From JAKAVK01 sp964419095 (GTDB lineage: Archaea; Micrarchaeota; Micrarchaeia; Micrarchaeales; CABMGC01): a DNA stretch of 64,000 bases. Where the stretch lies: contig CAYQOG010000001.1 in NCBI GenBank assembly GCA_964419095.1, forward strand, positions 1 to 64,000. Reading direction: 5' to 3'. The notes beneath the pieces are model-generated. The model saw only the letters and a program-made list of their open reading frames with translations. It had not been told where the DNA came from and did not search any database. The position numbers and the translations under genes are program-made. This document shows positions 16,943 through 24,939 of this stretch, in pieces. Every line of letters begins with the position of its first letter. Within the stretch, counting starts at the first letter, position 1.

Positions 16943-18451
16943 CTAGTCCCTCGACAAAGCTATGACACCATTCATCCCCAGAGTGTCTTTTCTCAGAGGG
17001 TACTCCCCGTTGAAGCACGCGGTGCAGAAGTCCTTCCTCCCTATCGCCTCGATGACCTCTTCCAGCCTTGCATATTCGAGGGAATCCGCGCCAAGCATCC
17101 TTGCCATCTCTTTTGGCGTGGCGTTGCGGGCGAGCAGTTCTGCAGAGGTAGGATAATCGACACCCATGAAGCACGGCCAGAGTATCGGCGGAGACCCTAT
17201 CCTCACATGAACCTCTCTCGCGCCAGCTTCGCGCAGGGCAGCAATGACCACGCCCAGGGTGTTTCCCCTAACAACGGAATCATCAAAAAGCACTATGCGC
17301 TTGCCCTCCACAACATCCTTGTCCACCGCAAGCTTGCCCTTCGCTATGTCTATGCGCACGTCATCGTTAGGCGCTATGAATGATCTGCCTTCATGGTCGA
17401 GGAGCACAAGCCCCTTCGCTATCGGTATCCCGGTAACGCTGGCATATCCTCGGGCAAAGCGCACCGCGGTCTTCGGTATCGGCACCACTATATCTGCCTC
17501 TACACCGTCATGATGCCTTCCCACGCTCCTTCCTATGGCAAGCCTTGCGTCCCCCACATTTACCCCATCTATAACTGTCTTGTCCTTCGAAAGGTAGATC
17601 ACTTCCATTAGACAAGTTGTTTTGGTCCTCTTGTTGTATACCAAAGGGGAGTGTACCGTCATTATCTGATTGGCATCTATCGTCACGATCTCTCCTGGCG
17701 CGACGTCGTGCATCACTTTGCCCGCGAGTTTCGTTATTCCTGCACTTTCCGAAGCAACAACGATGTTATCGCCGATCCTGCCTATCACAAGCGGCTTGTA
17801 TCCGTTGTGGTCCCTCGCTGCCACGACGGTATTCCCATCAAGCACGACCATCGAGCAGGCACCGTCTATTTCTGCCAGAAGCGACGAAACGGCGCCAACA
17901 GTAGTCATGCCTGCCGCCTTCCTCTCGTTGATGTATCTTGGAAGGACTTCCGTGTCAGTGCTTGTTATCAACGGGCTTACCAGAGTTCTCAGGAACTCGA
18001 AATTTGAAAGGTTCCCATTGAAGCCCACCGCCACATCCCCCACCTGCATCGGCTGAGCCTCAGACATGAGCCTCTCAGTTTCCAGCGCCTCATCAAGACC
18101 GGAATCCTTCCTCCCGCCGCTTGTCGAATATCTTACCTGGCCGATAGCAATGCCAGAACCTGAAGGCAGGTTTTTGATATTCACCGCCTCGCGCACGCGA
18201 CCAGGGCCCCTTTCCATAGATATGCCGTCAGCCGAAGGCCAGGCGAGCCCTGCGGACTCCTGACCGCGGCTCTGCTGTTCCTTCAATAGCTTGTAGGTCA
18301 GGCTGCCTGCATTCGGCCCTATGACTGCCGCAACGCCGCATTCATCCCTTGCAGAGGAGCCGTTCCTGCGCGTAGCTGAGATTAAATTAACGGGCACTGG
18401 TATCGGTTGCTCTCGTTGTCTGAAAGCCAGCCTGGAAGGATTTGAGCTCAT
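16943..18451 (-). CDS. purF: Amidophosphoribosyltransferase
   Basis: A 502-residue PurF, the first committed enzyme of purine synthesis (PRPP + glutamine to phosphoribosylamine). The glutaminase domain begins with the nucleophile in D-E-C-G-V-A-A-V; the cysteine is residue 39, so an unusually long propeptide must be removed. The PRPP loop is IVLFDDSVVRGNTLG. Cysteines in T-T-C-L-M-E, W-P-C-F-M-G and F-C-T-A-C match the four ligands of the [4Fe-4S] Bacillus-type enzyme. The start at 18451 is favoured over 18466 because the TATA box is centred 25 bases before it (leaderless). Confidence 0.95.
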   Translation of the reverse strand: MSSNPSRLAFRQREQPIPVPVNLISATRRNGSSARDECGVAAVIGPNAGSLTYKLLKEQQSRGQESAGLAWPSADGISMERGPGRVREAVNIKNLPSGSGIAIGQVRYSTSGGRKDSGLDEALETERLMSEAQPMQVGDVAVGFNGNLSNFEFLRTLVSPLITSTDTEVLPRYINERKAAGMTTVGAVSSLLAEIDGACSMVVLDGNTVVAARDHNGYKPLVIGRIGDNIVVASESAGITKLAGKVMHDVAPGEIVTIDANQIMTVHSPLVYNKRTKTTCLMEVIYLSKDKTVIDGVNVGDARLAIGRSVGRHHDGVEADIVVPIPKTAVRFARGYASVTGIPIAKGLVLLDHEGRSFIAPNDDVRIDIAKGKLAVDKDVVEGKRIVLFDDSVVRGNTLGVVIAALREAGAREVHVRIGSPPILWPCFMGVDYPTSAELLARNATPKEMARMLGADSLEYARLEEVIEAIGRKDFCTACFNGEYPLRKDTLGMNGVIALSRD

Positions 18452-18470
18452 ATCATATTCGGACATTTGT

Positions 18471-18480
18471 TATATAAATA
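18471..18480 (-). promoter_or_regulatory. TATA box for purF
   Basis: TATTTATATA on the minus strand is centred about 25 bases before the ATG at 18451, so transcription should begin at or next to that start codon. Confidence 0.55.
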
Positions 18481-18545
18481 TTTCCATGCCTTGCAGTGTT
18501 TACCTGTCAAAGGCGGCGTTGACTCCAATAAAAGAGAAAACCACG

Positions 18546-18620
18546 TGGGCCCGGGGGGATTTGAACCCTCGGCTTGCTGGTTAAGAGCCAGCCACTCTGA
18601 CCAAACTGAGTTACGAGCCC
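18546..18620 (-). tRNA. tRNA-Lys(CTT)
   Basis: On the minus strand the stem GCTGG/CCAGC encloses CTCTTAA, anticodon CTT (lysine). The acceptor GGGCTCG pairs with CGGGCCC and the discriminator is A. D-arm CTCA...GTCAGAG and T-loop TTCAAAT are regular. No intron. Confidence 0.93.
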
Positions 18621-18684
18621 AAATAATAAGCAAGAATTATTTGTGCGACCAGCTTATTAATATTATCTGAATCGCAGTCAAAAG

Positions 18685-20019
18685 CTATTTCTTCAGGGCC
18701 TTTTCCGCGAACTTTGCGACGGCATCGTCAAGGTACCTGCCTTTCGGGCTGAGCTCGTAGGAAACCTGTACTATTGGCTTGTTGGCGTTTATCACATGCC
18801 TAAGGTCTGTCGGTGTCGCGGAGAGCACAACATCACAATCAGCCGCGTTGACGGTCGCCTCAAGGTCGCGCACCTGTTTCGGGCTGTACCCTACGGCAGG
18901 CAGTTCGTCAGACAAGAAGCTATACTTCTCGAATATGTCCTTCAAAGTTCCCACTGCGTACTTCTTCGCATTTACCACTTTTCCTGCACCAAACTGCCTT
19001 GCTGCAACAGAGCCTGCCCCAAACAGCATCCCCCCATGCGTTATTGTAGGCCCGTCCTCAACAATCAACACACGCTTTCCCTTAACGCCGTTTGGATTGT
19101 CGACGCCTATTACCGAGTCGGCATACACTATTCTTGCCATAGGGTTGATTTCTTCAAGGTCTTTCACAACTCTCTGGACATCAATCTTCTTTGCGCTGTT
19201 TACCTTGTTTATGATAAGTATGTCGGCCATCCGCGCAACAGTCTCTCCAGGATAATAAGTAAGCTCGTTGCCTGCTCTGAGCGGGTCCGCAACCACTATT
19301 GACAAATCGGCCTTGAAGAAAGAGGCATCATTATTCCCGCCGTCCCACAGAACAACATCTGCTTCAGATTCTGCCTTCCTGAGTATCTTCTCATAATCCA
19401 CTCCGGAGTAGACAACGAATCCGTTCTTTATGTGGGGCTCGTAGTCCTCCCGTTCCTCCACAGTTGTCTTGTACTTGTCAAGATCCTTTAGCGTAGCAAA
19501 TCTCTCTACAATTTCATCCTTTAGTATTCCATAAGGCATCGGATGCCTCACCACTGCGACTTTGAGGCCCAATTTCCTAAGGGCAAGGGCTACATATCTT
19601 GAGGTCTGGCTTTTTCCAACGCCAGTGCGCACTCCGCATACAGAAACCACAGGTTTCGTTGACTTGAGCATCGTGTGTTCCGGCGCAAGTATCCAGAAAT
19701 CAGCCCCGTTCGCATTGACAAGGCTCGCCTTCTCCATCACGTCCTGGTATCTCAGATCGCTATAGGCAATTATGCAAATATCAACGTCAAATTTGCGTAT
19801 AAGTTCTGGCAGTTCCGATTCATCGTATATCTTTATGCCTGAAGGGTAGAGTTTCCCGCTAAGTTCCTTTGGGTACGGCCTGCCTGATATGAAAGGTATC
19901 TGGTTTGCGGTAAATGCAACTACATTGTAATCAGGATTATCCCTGAAAAGCACGTTGAAGCAGTGGAAATCCTTCCCGGCAGCCCCTATTATGATCACCT
20001 TCTTGACCGATTTTTGCAT
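18685..20019 (-). CDS. COG2403-type GTPase, cyclic 2,3-diphosphoglycerate synthetase-like
   Basis: A 444-residue P-loop protein. An N-terminal Rossmann-like domain (IIIGAAGKDFHCFNVLFRD) precedes the Walker A loop G-V-R-T-G-V-G-K-S at 129-137, then DVVLWDGGNND and NKVNSA, which fit a G3E/SIMIBI-like nucleotide-binding site. The whole protein matches the COG2403 family, which is related to cyclic 2,3-diphosphoglycerate synthetase of methanogens; actual substrate is unknown here. The ATG lies at the predicted transcription start (TATA at 20041-20049), so the transcript is leaderless. It is divergent from gyrB. Confidence 0.8.
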   Translation of the reverse strand: MQKSVKKVIIIGAAGKDFHCFNVLFRDNPDYNVVAFTANQIPFISGRPYPKELSGKLYPSGIKIYDESELPELIRKFDVDICIIAYSDLRYQDVMEKASLVNANGADFWILAPEHTMLKSTKPVVSVCGVRTGVGKSQTSRYVALALRKLGLKVAVVRHPMPYGILKDEIVERFATLKDLDKYKTTVEEREDYEPHIKNGFVVYSGVDYEKILRKAESEADVVLWDGGNNDASFFKADLSIVVADPLRAGNELTYYPGETVARMADILIINKVNSAKKIDVQRVVKDLEEINPMARIVYADSVIGVDNPNGVKGKRVLIVEDGPTITHGGMLFGAGSVAARQFGAGKVVNAKKYAVGTLKDIFEKYSFLSDELPAVGYSPKQVRDLEATVNAADCDVVLSATPTDLRHVINANKPIVQVSYELSPKGRYLDDAVAKFAEKALKK

Positions 20020-20040
20020 GATTGAAACATGGGATTGTTA

Positions 20041-20049
20041 CTTTAAAAA
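20041..20049 (-). promoter_or_regulatory. TATA box for the COG2403 GTPase
   Basis: TTTTTAAAG on the minus strand is centred 26 bases upstream of the ATG at 20019. The 152-base region it lies in also carries the gyrB promoter (GCTTTATATTC near 20108-20118) on the other strand. Confidence 0.5.
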
Positions 20050-20171
20050 TGCATCGCATAAAACACAGGTTTTATATCTGAAATTAACTGCAAAATAAAT
20101 CTTCAAAAGCTTTATATTCTTTCGAATGCAATGAATAAGTGTTCTAATCTTTTACAAAATCAGCTGATATT

Positions 20172-22082
20172 ATGCCTGCCGAGAACCAAGAGTATGACGC
20201 ATCAAAAATCGTCGTACTGGAAGGTGCCCAAGGCATAAGAAAAAGACCCGCAATGTACATCGGTTCCACAGGAACTGCAGGAGTTCTACACCTGCTTTAT
20301 GAGGTTGTAGACAACTCTGTTGACGAAACTCTGGCTGGTTACGCGAAGAACATAACGATTCGCCTTTTCATGGACAACGAGACCAACGTCGCTGAAGTCA
20401 GCGACGACGGGAGAGGCATACCTGTAGACATAATGCCGAAATACAACAAAGGCGCGCTCGAAGTTATAATGACCACGCTCCATAAGGGTGGAAAGTTCGG
20501 AGGCGACGCGTACAAGGTATCTGGAGGCCTACACGGCGTGGGGCTCACTGTTGTCAATGCGCTTTCGGAATACACGGAAGTGACAGTGAAGAAGAACGGC
20601 CATCTCTACAGGCAGACATTCAGCAGGGGCACTCCAACCTCAGAACTCGCCCAGATAGGCGACACTACAGAAAGAGGCACAACAATAAAGTTTAAGCCAG
20701 ACAGAGAGATCTTCCCATCAACCACATTTGACTCTGCAATACTGAAGGACAGGCTTCTATACACAAGCTTCCTGAACCCCGAAGTCACGATCACGCTTAC
20801 TGACGAAAGGTTTGAGCCTCACGAGACACAGACATACAATTCCAAGGAAGGCATAATCGACTTCATCAGATTCATAAACAACGAGAAGACAACACTCACC
20901 AACGTCATACGCTCAAAGCAGCAGAAGGACGACGTCGTCGTGGAATACGCGCTGCAGTACAACAACACATATGACGAAAGGCTTGAGTCATTCGTCAACA
21001 ACATAAGGACCCCGGAAGGAGGTACGCACGTCATAGGCTTTCACAGTGGCCTTACAAGGGCAATACTTAACTACATTGCCAAGAACAAGGCCATAAAAAC
21101 TGAAATAAAAGTAACCGGAGAGGACATACGCGAAGGCCTCTCTGCAGTTCTCAGCGTTTTGATGCAGAATCCCGAGTTTGAAGGCCAGACAAAGGAGAAG
21201 CTAGGGAATACGAAGGTCAAAAACATACTCGAGGTAGACGTGTATGACAACATGTCCAGGTACCTTGAAGAACATCCGGCAGACGCAAAGGCAATAGTCG
21301 AAAAGGCTATAGTGGCTGCAACGGCCAGGGAAAGCTCAAGAAAGGCAAGGGAGCTGGCAAGGAAGAAGAGCATATTCGACAGCTCTGTTCTCCCGGGCAA
21401 GCTCTCAGACTGCATTTTCGACGATCCTGCAAAAACAGAAATCTTCCTGGTAGAGGGAGAAAGTGCAGGAGGTTCAAGCAAGAGCGGCAGGGACAAGAAC
21501 ACGCAAGCCATACTCCCACTCAGGGGAAAGATACTCAACGTCGAAAAGGCAAATTACGAGAAGATATTCGACAACAATGAGATAAAGGCCATGATCACTG
21601 CTTTCGGGGCAGGGATAAACGAAACTTTCAATATCGAGGGGCTCAGGTACCACAAGATAATTCTGATGAGCGACGCAGACGTGGACGGAAGCCACATCAG
21701 GACGCTGCTGCTCACATTCTTCTACAGGTTCATGAAAAAGATAATCGAAGCCGGTAATGTCTACATAGCGCAGCCTCCCCTTTACAAGATAACCAAAGGA
21801 AAGGAAGTTTCATACTGCTACAGCGAGGAAGAGCTGCTGGTCAAAAGAAAGGAACTGGGAGACAAGATCGACCTCCAGAGGTATAAGGGACTTGGAGAGA
21901 TGAACCCGGACCAGCTCTGGGAAACCACAATGAATCCAGAAACCAGGCTTCTCAAGAGGGTGACAATAGCCGATGCCATGAGGACGGACCAGCTCTTCAC
22001 CATACTCATGGGAGTCGATGTGCCAAAGAGAAGGAAATTCCTGCAGGAGCATGCCGAAGAGGTCAGAGTACTTGACATATAA
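20172..22082 (+). CDS. gyrB: DNA gyrase subunit B
   Basis: A 636-residue GyrB, the ATPase subunit of type IIA topoisomerase that introduces negative supercoils. The GHKL ATPase site shows EVVDNSVDETLAGYA and DDGRGIPVD; the glycine lid is GGLHGVG. The transducer and Toprim domains follow, with LVEGESAGGSSK and MSDADVDGSHIRTLLL. It ends in the conserved RRKFLQEHAEEV tail. gyrA follows after 8 bases. Gyrase is of bacterial origin, and its presence in an archaeon with histones is noteworthy but has precedent in Euryarchaeota and DPANN. Confidence 0.97.
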   Translation: MPAENQEYDASKIVVLEGAQGIRKRPAMYIGSTGTAGVLHLLYEVVDNSVDETLAGYAKNITIRLFMDNETNVAEVSDDGRGIPVDIMPKYNKGALEVIMTTLHKGGKFGGDAYKVSGGLHGVGLTVVNALSEYTEVTVKKNGHLYRQTFSRGTPTSELAQIGDTTERGTTIKFKPDREIFPSTTFDSAILKDRLLYTSFLNPEVTITLTDERFEPHETQTYNSKEGIIDFIRFINNEKTTLTNVIRSKQQKDDVVVEYALQYNNTYDERLESFVNNIRTPEGGTHVIGFHSGLTRAILNYIAKNKAIKTEIKVTGEDIREGLSAVLSVLMQNPEFEGQTKEKLGNTKVKNILEVDVYDNMSRYLEEHPADAKAIVEKAIVAATARESSRKARELARKKSIFDSSVLPGKLSDCIFDDPAKTEIFLVEGESAGGSSKSGRDKNTQAILPLRGKILNVEKANYEKIFDNNEIKAMITAFGAGINETFNIEGLRYHKIILMSDADVDGSHIRTLLLTFFYRFMKKIIEAGNVYIAQPPLYKITKGKEVSYCYSEEELLVKRKELGDKIDLQRYKGLGEMNPDQLWETTMNPETRLLKRVTIADAMRTDQLFTILMGVDVPKRRKFLQEHAEEVRVLDI

Positions 22083-22090
22083 GTGATAAA

Positions 22091-24550
22091 TTGAGAGAGC
22101 CAAAGAACGCGCCATTGGATGACGAGCTGCAAACCAGCTACATCGACTACGCAATGAGCGTGATAATAGGCAGGGCAATACCCGACGCCAGGGACGGCCT
22201 CAAGCCCGTGCAGAGAAGGGTTCTCTACACCATGTACGGATTAAAGAACTTCCACAACCTGCCTACGAAAAAGAGTGCAAGGATAGTCGGAGACTGCATA
22301 GGAAAACTGCACCCCCACGGAGACATAGCGGTGTACGATGCGCTGGTCAGGATGGCGCAGGATTTCTCCATGCACCACAGGCTTGTCGAGGGTCAGGGCA
22401 ACATGGGAAGCGTTGACGGCGATCCTCCCGCTGCAATGCGTTACACTGAAGTGAGGCTTACCAAGATTGCAGAGGAGATGCTGAACGACCTGGACAAGGA
22501 GACCGTTGCCTTCACGCCGAATTTCGACAACACTGAAACCGAGCCGGTTACTCTTCCGTCAAGGATACCAAACCTTCTGGTAAACGGGTCATCAGGAATA
22601 GCAGTAGGGGTTGCAACAAGCATACCTCCTCACAACCTCAACGAAGTGTGCGAAGCTATCGTCCACGTCCTCGACCACAAAGAGTCTACCATAGAGGACG
22701 TGCTTGGAATAATAAAGGGGCCCGATTTCCCTACTGGAGGAATAGCCATAATGTCCCAGAACGCATACGCCGGTTACAGGCACGGCCGCGGCCAGACAAC
22801 CATAAGGGCGAAGGCTGAGATAGACGAAAAGAAGAGGAAGATAGTCATAAACGAGATACCATACAACGTAAACAAGGCAATCCTGATACAGACTATAGCT
22901 GAATTTGTACGAGAGAAAAGGATAACCGGAATAAGGGATCTGAGAGACGAAAGCGACAAGAGCGGCCTGCGAATAACCATAGACCTGAAAGATGACGCAA
23001 ATCCTGAACAGGTGCTCAACATGCTTTACAAGCACACGCAGCTGGAGGTGACATTCCCGATAATCAACCTTGCTGTAGTCGGAAAGAGGCTGATGAGCCT
23101 CAACATCCTCAGCATGATTACCACATTCATCGACTACAGAAGGGAAATCGTACTCAAGAGAAGCCAGTATGAATTGAGAGTTGCAGCGGACAGGCTCCAC
23201 ATAGTCGAAGGCCTCATCCTTGCAATAGACAGAATAGACGAAATAATAAAGGACATAAAGGAAAGCGGAGAACTTGCACAGGCAAGAGCCACCCTAATGA
23301 AAAGTTACGCGTTGTCAGAGAAGCAGGCAAACGCTATACTTGACATGAAGCTCAGCAGGCTTACGCATCTTGAGAACACGTCGCTGAACAATGAGAAGAA
23401 AGAGCTCATAGCTAGCGTCTCCCATTACAAGGCGATAACAGAGCAGCCGGAGAAAGTTGACCAGATAATAAAAGAGGAGACCCATGATGTGAAGAAGCAA
23501 TTCGGCAAGCCAAGGAAAACAGAAATACTCAACATAGACCAGCCGCTCGACATAACTGATGAGGACATGATAAGCAACGAGCGTGTCACGGTCATAATGA
23601 CCAACAAAGGGTATGTCAAGAGGCAGAACATAACCACTTTCAAGGAGCAGGGAAGGGGCGGCAGGGGAGTCATAGCGATAAACCTGACTGAAGGAGACTA
23701 CGTCAAGGAGATTCTTACATGCAACAACAAGGACTTCCTCCTCTGCATATCCAATACGGGCAGGGCCTACTGGATCAAGGCGTACAACATCCCTGAAAGC
23801 AGCAGGTACGGGGCAGGAAAAGCAATAGTCAACCTGCTAAACCTCACGAGTGACGAGAAGATAGTGGTCATGCTCGACATGAAGAACACAGAGAAATCAA
23901 ACATAGCATTCCTTACCGCGAAAGGAGTGGTCAAGAAGACCGACGCTGTGCTCTTCTCCAGGCCAAGGTCGAATGGCGTCAGGGCAATACACCTGCGCGA
24001 AGGAGACGAGATATCAGACGTCATAATCTATTCTAACTCCAAGTACCTCACAATACTCACCAAAGCCGGCAAGTCGATAAAGTTCGAGGAAGAGGAGCTG
24101 AGGCAGATAGGAAGGACGGCATCAGGAGTAAGGGGAATAAGGCTGCATGAAAAGGACTTCGCGAAGAATATAATATCCGCAAACGATTCAGGAAGCATAT
24201 TGACTGTTACGGAGAAAGGCTACGGAAAGATCACTGATATATCGCTTTACAGGACCCAGGGCAGAGGAGGAAGCGGTGTTATAAACATAAAGACGAACGA
24301 GAAGACAGGGCCTGTGTCAAAGGCACTGTTCATAAGCGGAGAGCAGCACCTGATGCTGATTAATTCGAGCGGAATAAGCATAACCATACCGATAGACTCG
24401 ATAAGGATAACAGGAAGAGCCGCAAGCGGAGTAAGGCTCATGAAACTTGAAGATGGGGCAAAGGTAGTCGACGCTAGGGTCATAAGGGGCGATGACGCAA
24501 TGCCTCTGCCGCCTGCTGTTCCTAAACAGCAACCTCCGCCGCAGGCCTGA
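22091..24550 (+). CDS. gyrA: DNA gyrase subunit A
   Basis: An 819-residue GyrA that cleaves and rejoins DNA. The catalytic tyrosine is Y118 in MRYTEVRL, preceded by the winged-helix region GDCIGKLHPHGD and MGSVDGDPPA. The C-terminal beta-pinwheel has repeated blades; the sequence Q-G-R-G-G-R-G occurs twice (in EQGRGGRGVIAINL near 517 and TQGRGGSGV near 721), with the first close to the GyrA-box consensus QRRGGKG. This supports supercoiling gyrase rather than topoisomerase IV. Translation starts with TTG, with GTGAT 4 bases before it. The tail is Pro/Gln-rich. Confidence 0.96.
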   Translation: MREPKNAPLDDELQTSYIDYAMSVIIGRAIPDARDGLKPVQRRVLYTMYGLKNFHNLPTKKSARIVGDCIGKLHPHGDIAVYDALVRMAQDFSMHHRLVEGQGNMGSVDGDPPAAMRYTEVRLTKIAEEMLNDLDKETVAFTPNFDNTETEPVTLPSRIPNLLVNGSSGIAVGVATSIPPHNLNEVCEAIVHVLDHKESTIEDVLGIIKGPDFPTGGIAIMSQNAYAGYRHGRGQTTIRAKAEIDEKKRKIVINEIPYNVNKAILIQTIAEFVREKRITGIRDLRDESDKSGLRITIDLKDDANPEQVLNMLYKHTQLEVTFPIINLAVVGKRLMSLNILSMITTFIDYRREIVLKRSQYELRVAADRLHIVEGLILAIDRIDEIIKDIKESGELAQARATLMKSYALSEKQANAILDMKLSRLTHLENTSLNNEKKELIASVSHYKAITEQPEKVDQIIKEETHDVKKQFGKPRKTEILNIDQPLDITDEDMISNERVTVIMTNKGYVKRQNITTFKEQGRGGRGVIAINLTEGDYVKEILTCNNKDFLLCISNTGRAYWIKAYNIPESSRYGAGKAIVNLLNLTSDEKIVVMLDMKNTEKSNIAFLTAKGVVKKTDAVLFSRPRSNGVRAIHLREGDEISDVIIYSNSKYLTILTKAGKSIKFEEEELRQIGRTASGVRGIRLHEKDFAKNIISANDSGSILTVTEKGYGKITDISLYRTQGRGGSGVINIKTNEKTGPVSKALFISGEQHLMLINSSGISITIPIDSIRITGRAASGVRLMKLEDGAKVVDARVIRGDDAMPLPPAVPKQQPPPQA

Positions 24551-24609
24551 ATCCCTAGAAAACCATTAATAACCCCAACAGCCAGCTCCTAAATGAATCC
24601 GGTGGTAAA

Positions 24610-24939
24610 TTGGCAGTTCCAAGGCAACGCGTGGCAACCCCTGTCGAAATCACTCAGACACCGGCAGGAATGACAAGAAACATACGGTCAAGATTACAGG
24701 AGATGCTAAGACGGGAGATAGATTTCGATAATATCGGCAGACGAGAAGAAAACGTCCTTGCCAAAACAAAGTTCTTCAAGGACCTATTTTTCGGAGTAGG
24801 TACATTCGCAATAGTGAACCACGCGAAAGCCCAAGCCGTATTGGACCGTATGCTAAGTGAAGGAGAGATAACTCCGCGCGAGTATGATATGGGGGTGGAC
24901 CTGATACTCGAATCGCTGCGCGGTTCAATTAAGCCTTGA
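24610..24939 (+). CDS. Hypothetical 109-residue protein
   Basis: I do not recognise this gene. It starts with TTG preceded by GGTGGT and encodes a basic N-terminal segment, a long helix near 25-50, a hydrophobic stretch LFFGVGTFAIV (about 60-70; too short to be a sure membrane segment), and an end EGEITPREYDMGVDLILESL that looks like a short helical hairpin. It lies 59 bases after gyrA and its 3' end overlaps the convergent helicase gene by 15 bases. Confidence 0.6.
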   Translation: MAVPRQRVATPVEITQTPAGMTRNIRSRLQEMLRREIDFDNIGRREENVLAKTKFFKDLFFGVGTFAIVNHAKAQAVLDRMLSEGEITPREYDMGVDLILESLRGSIKP

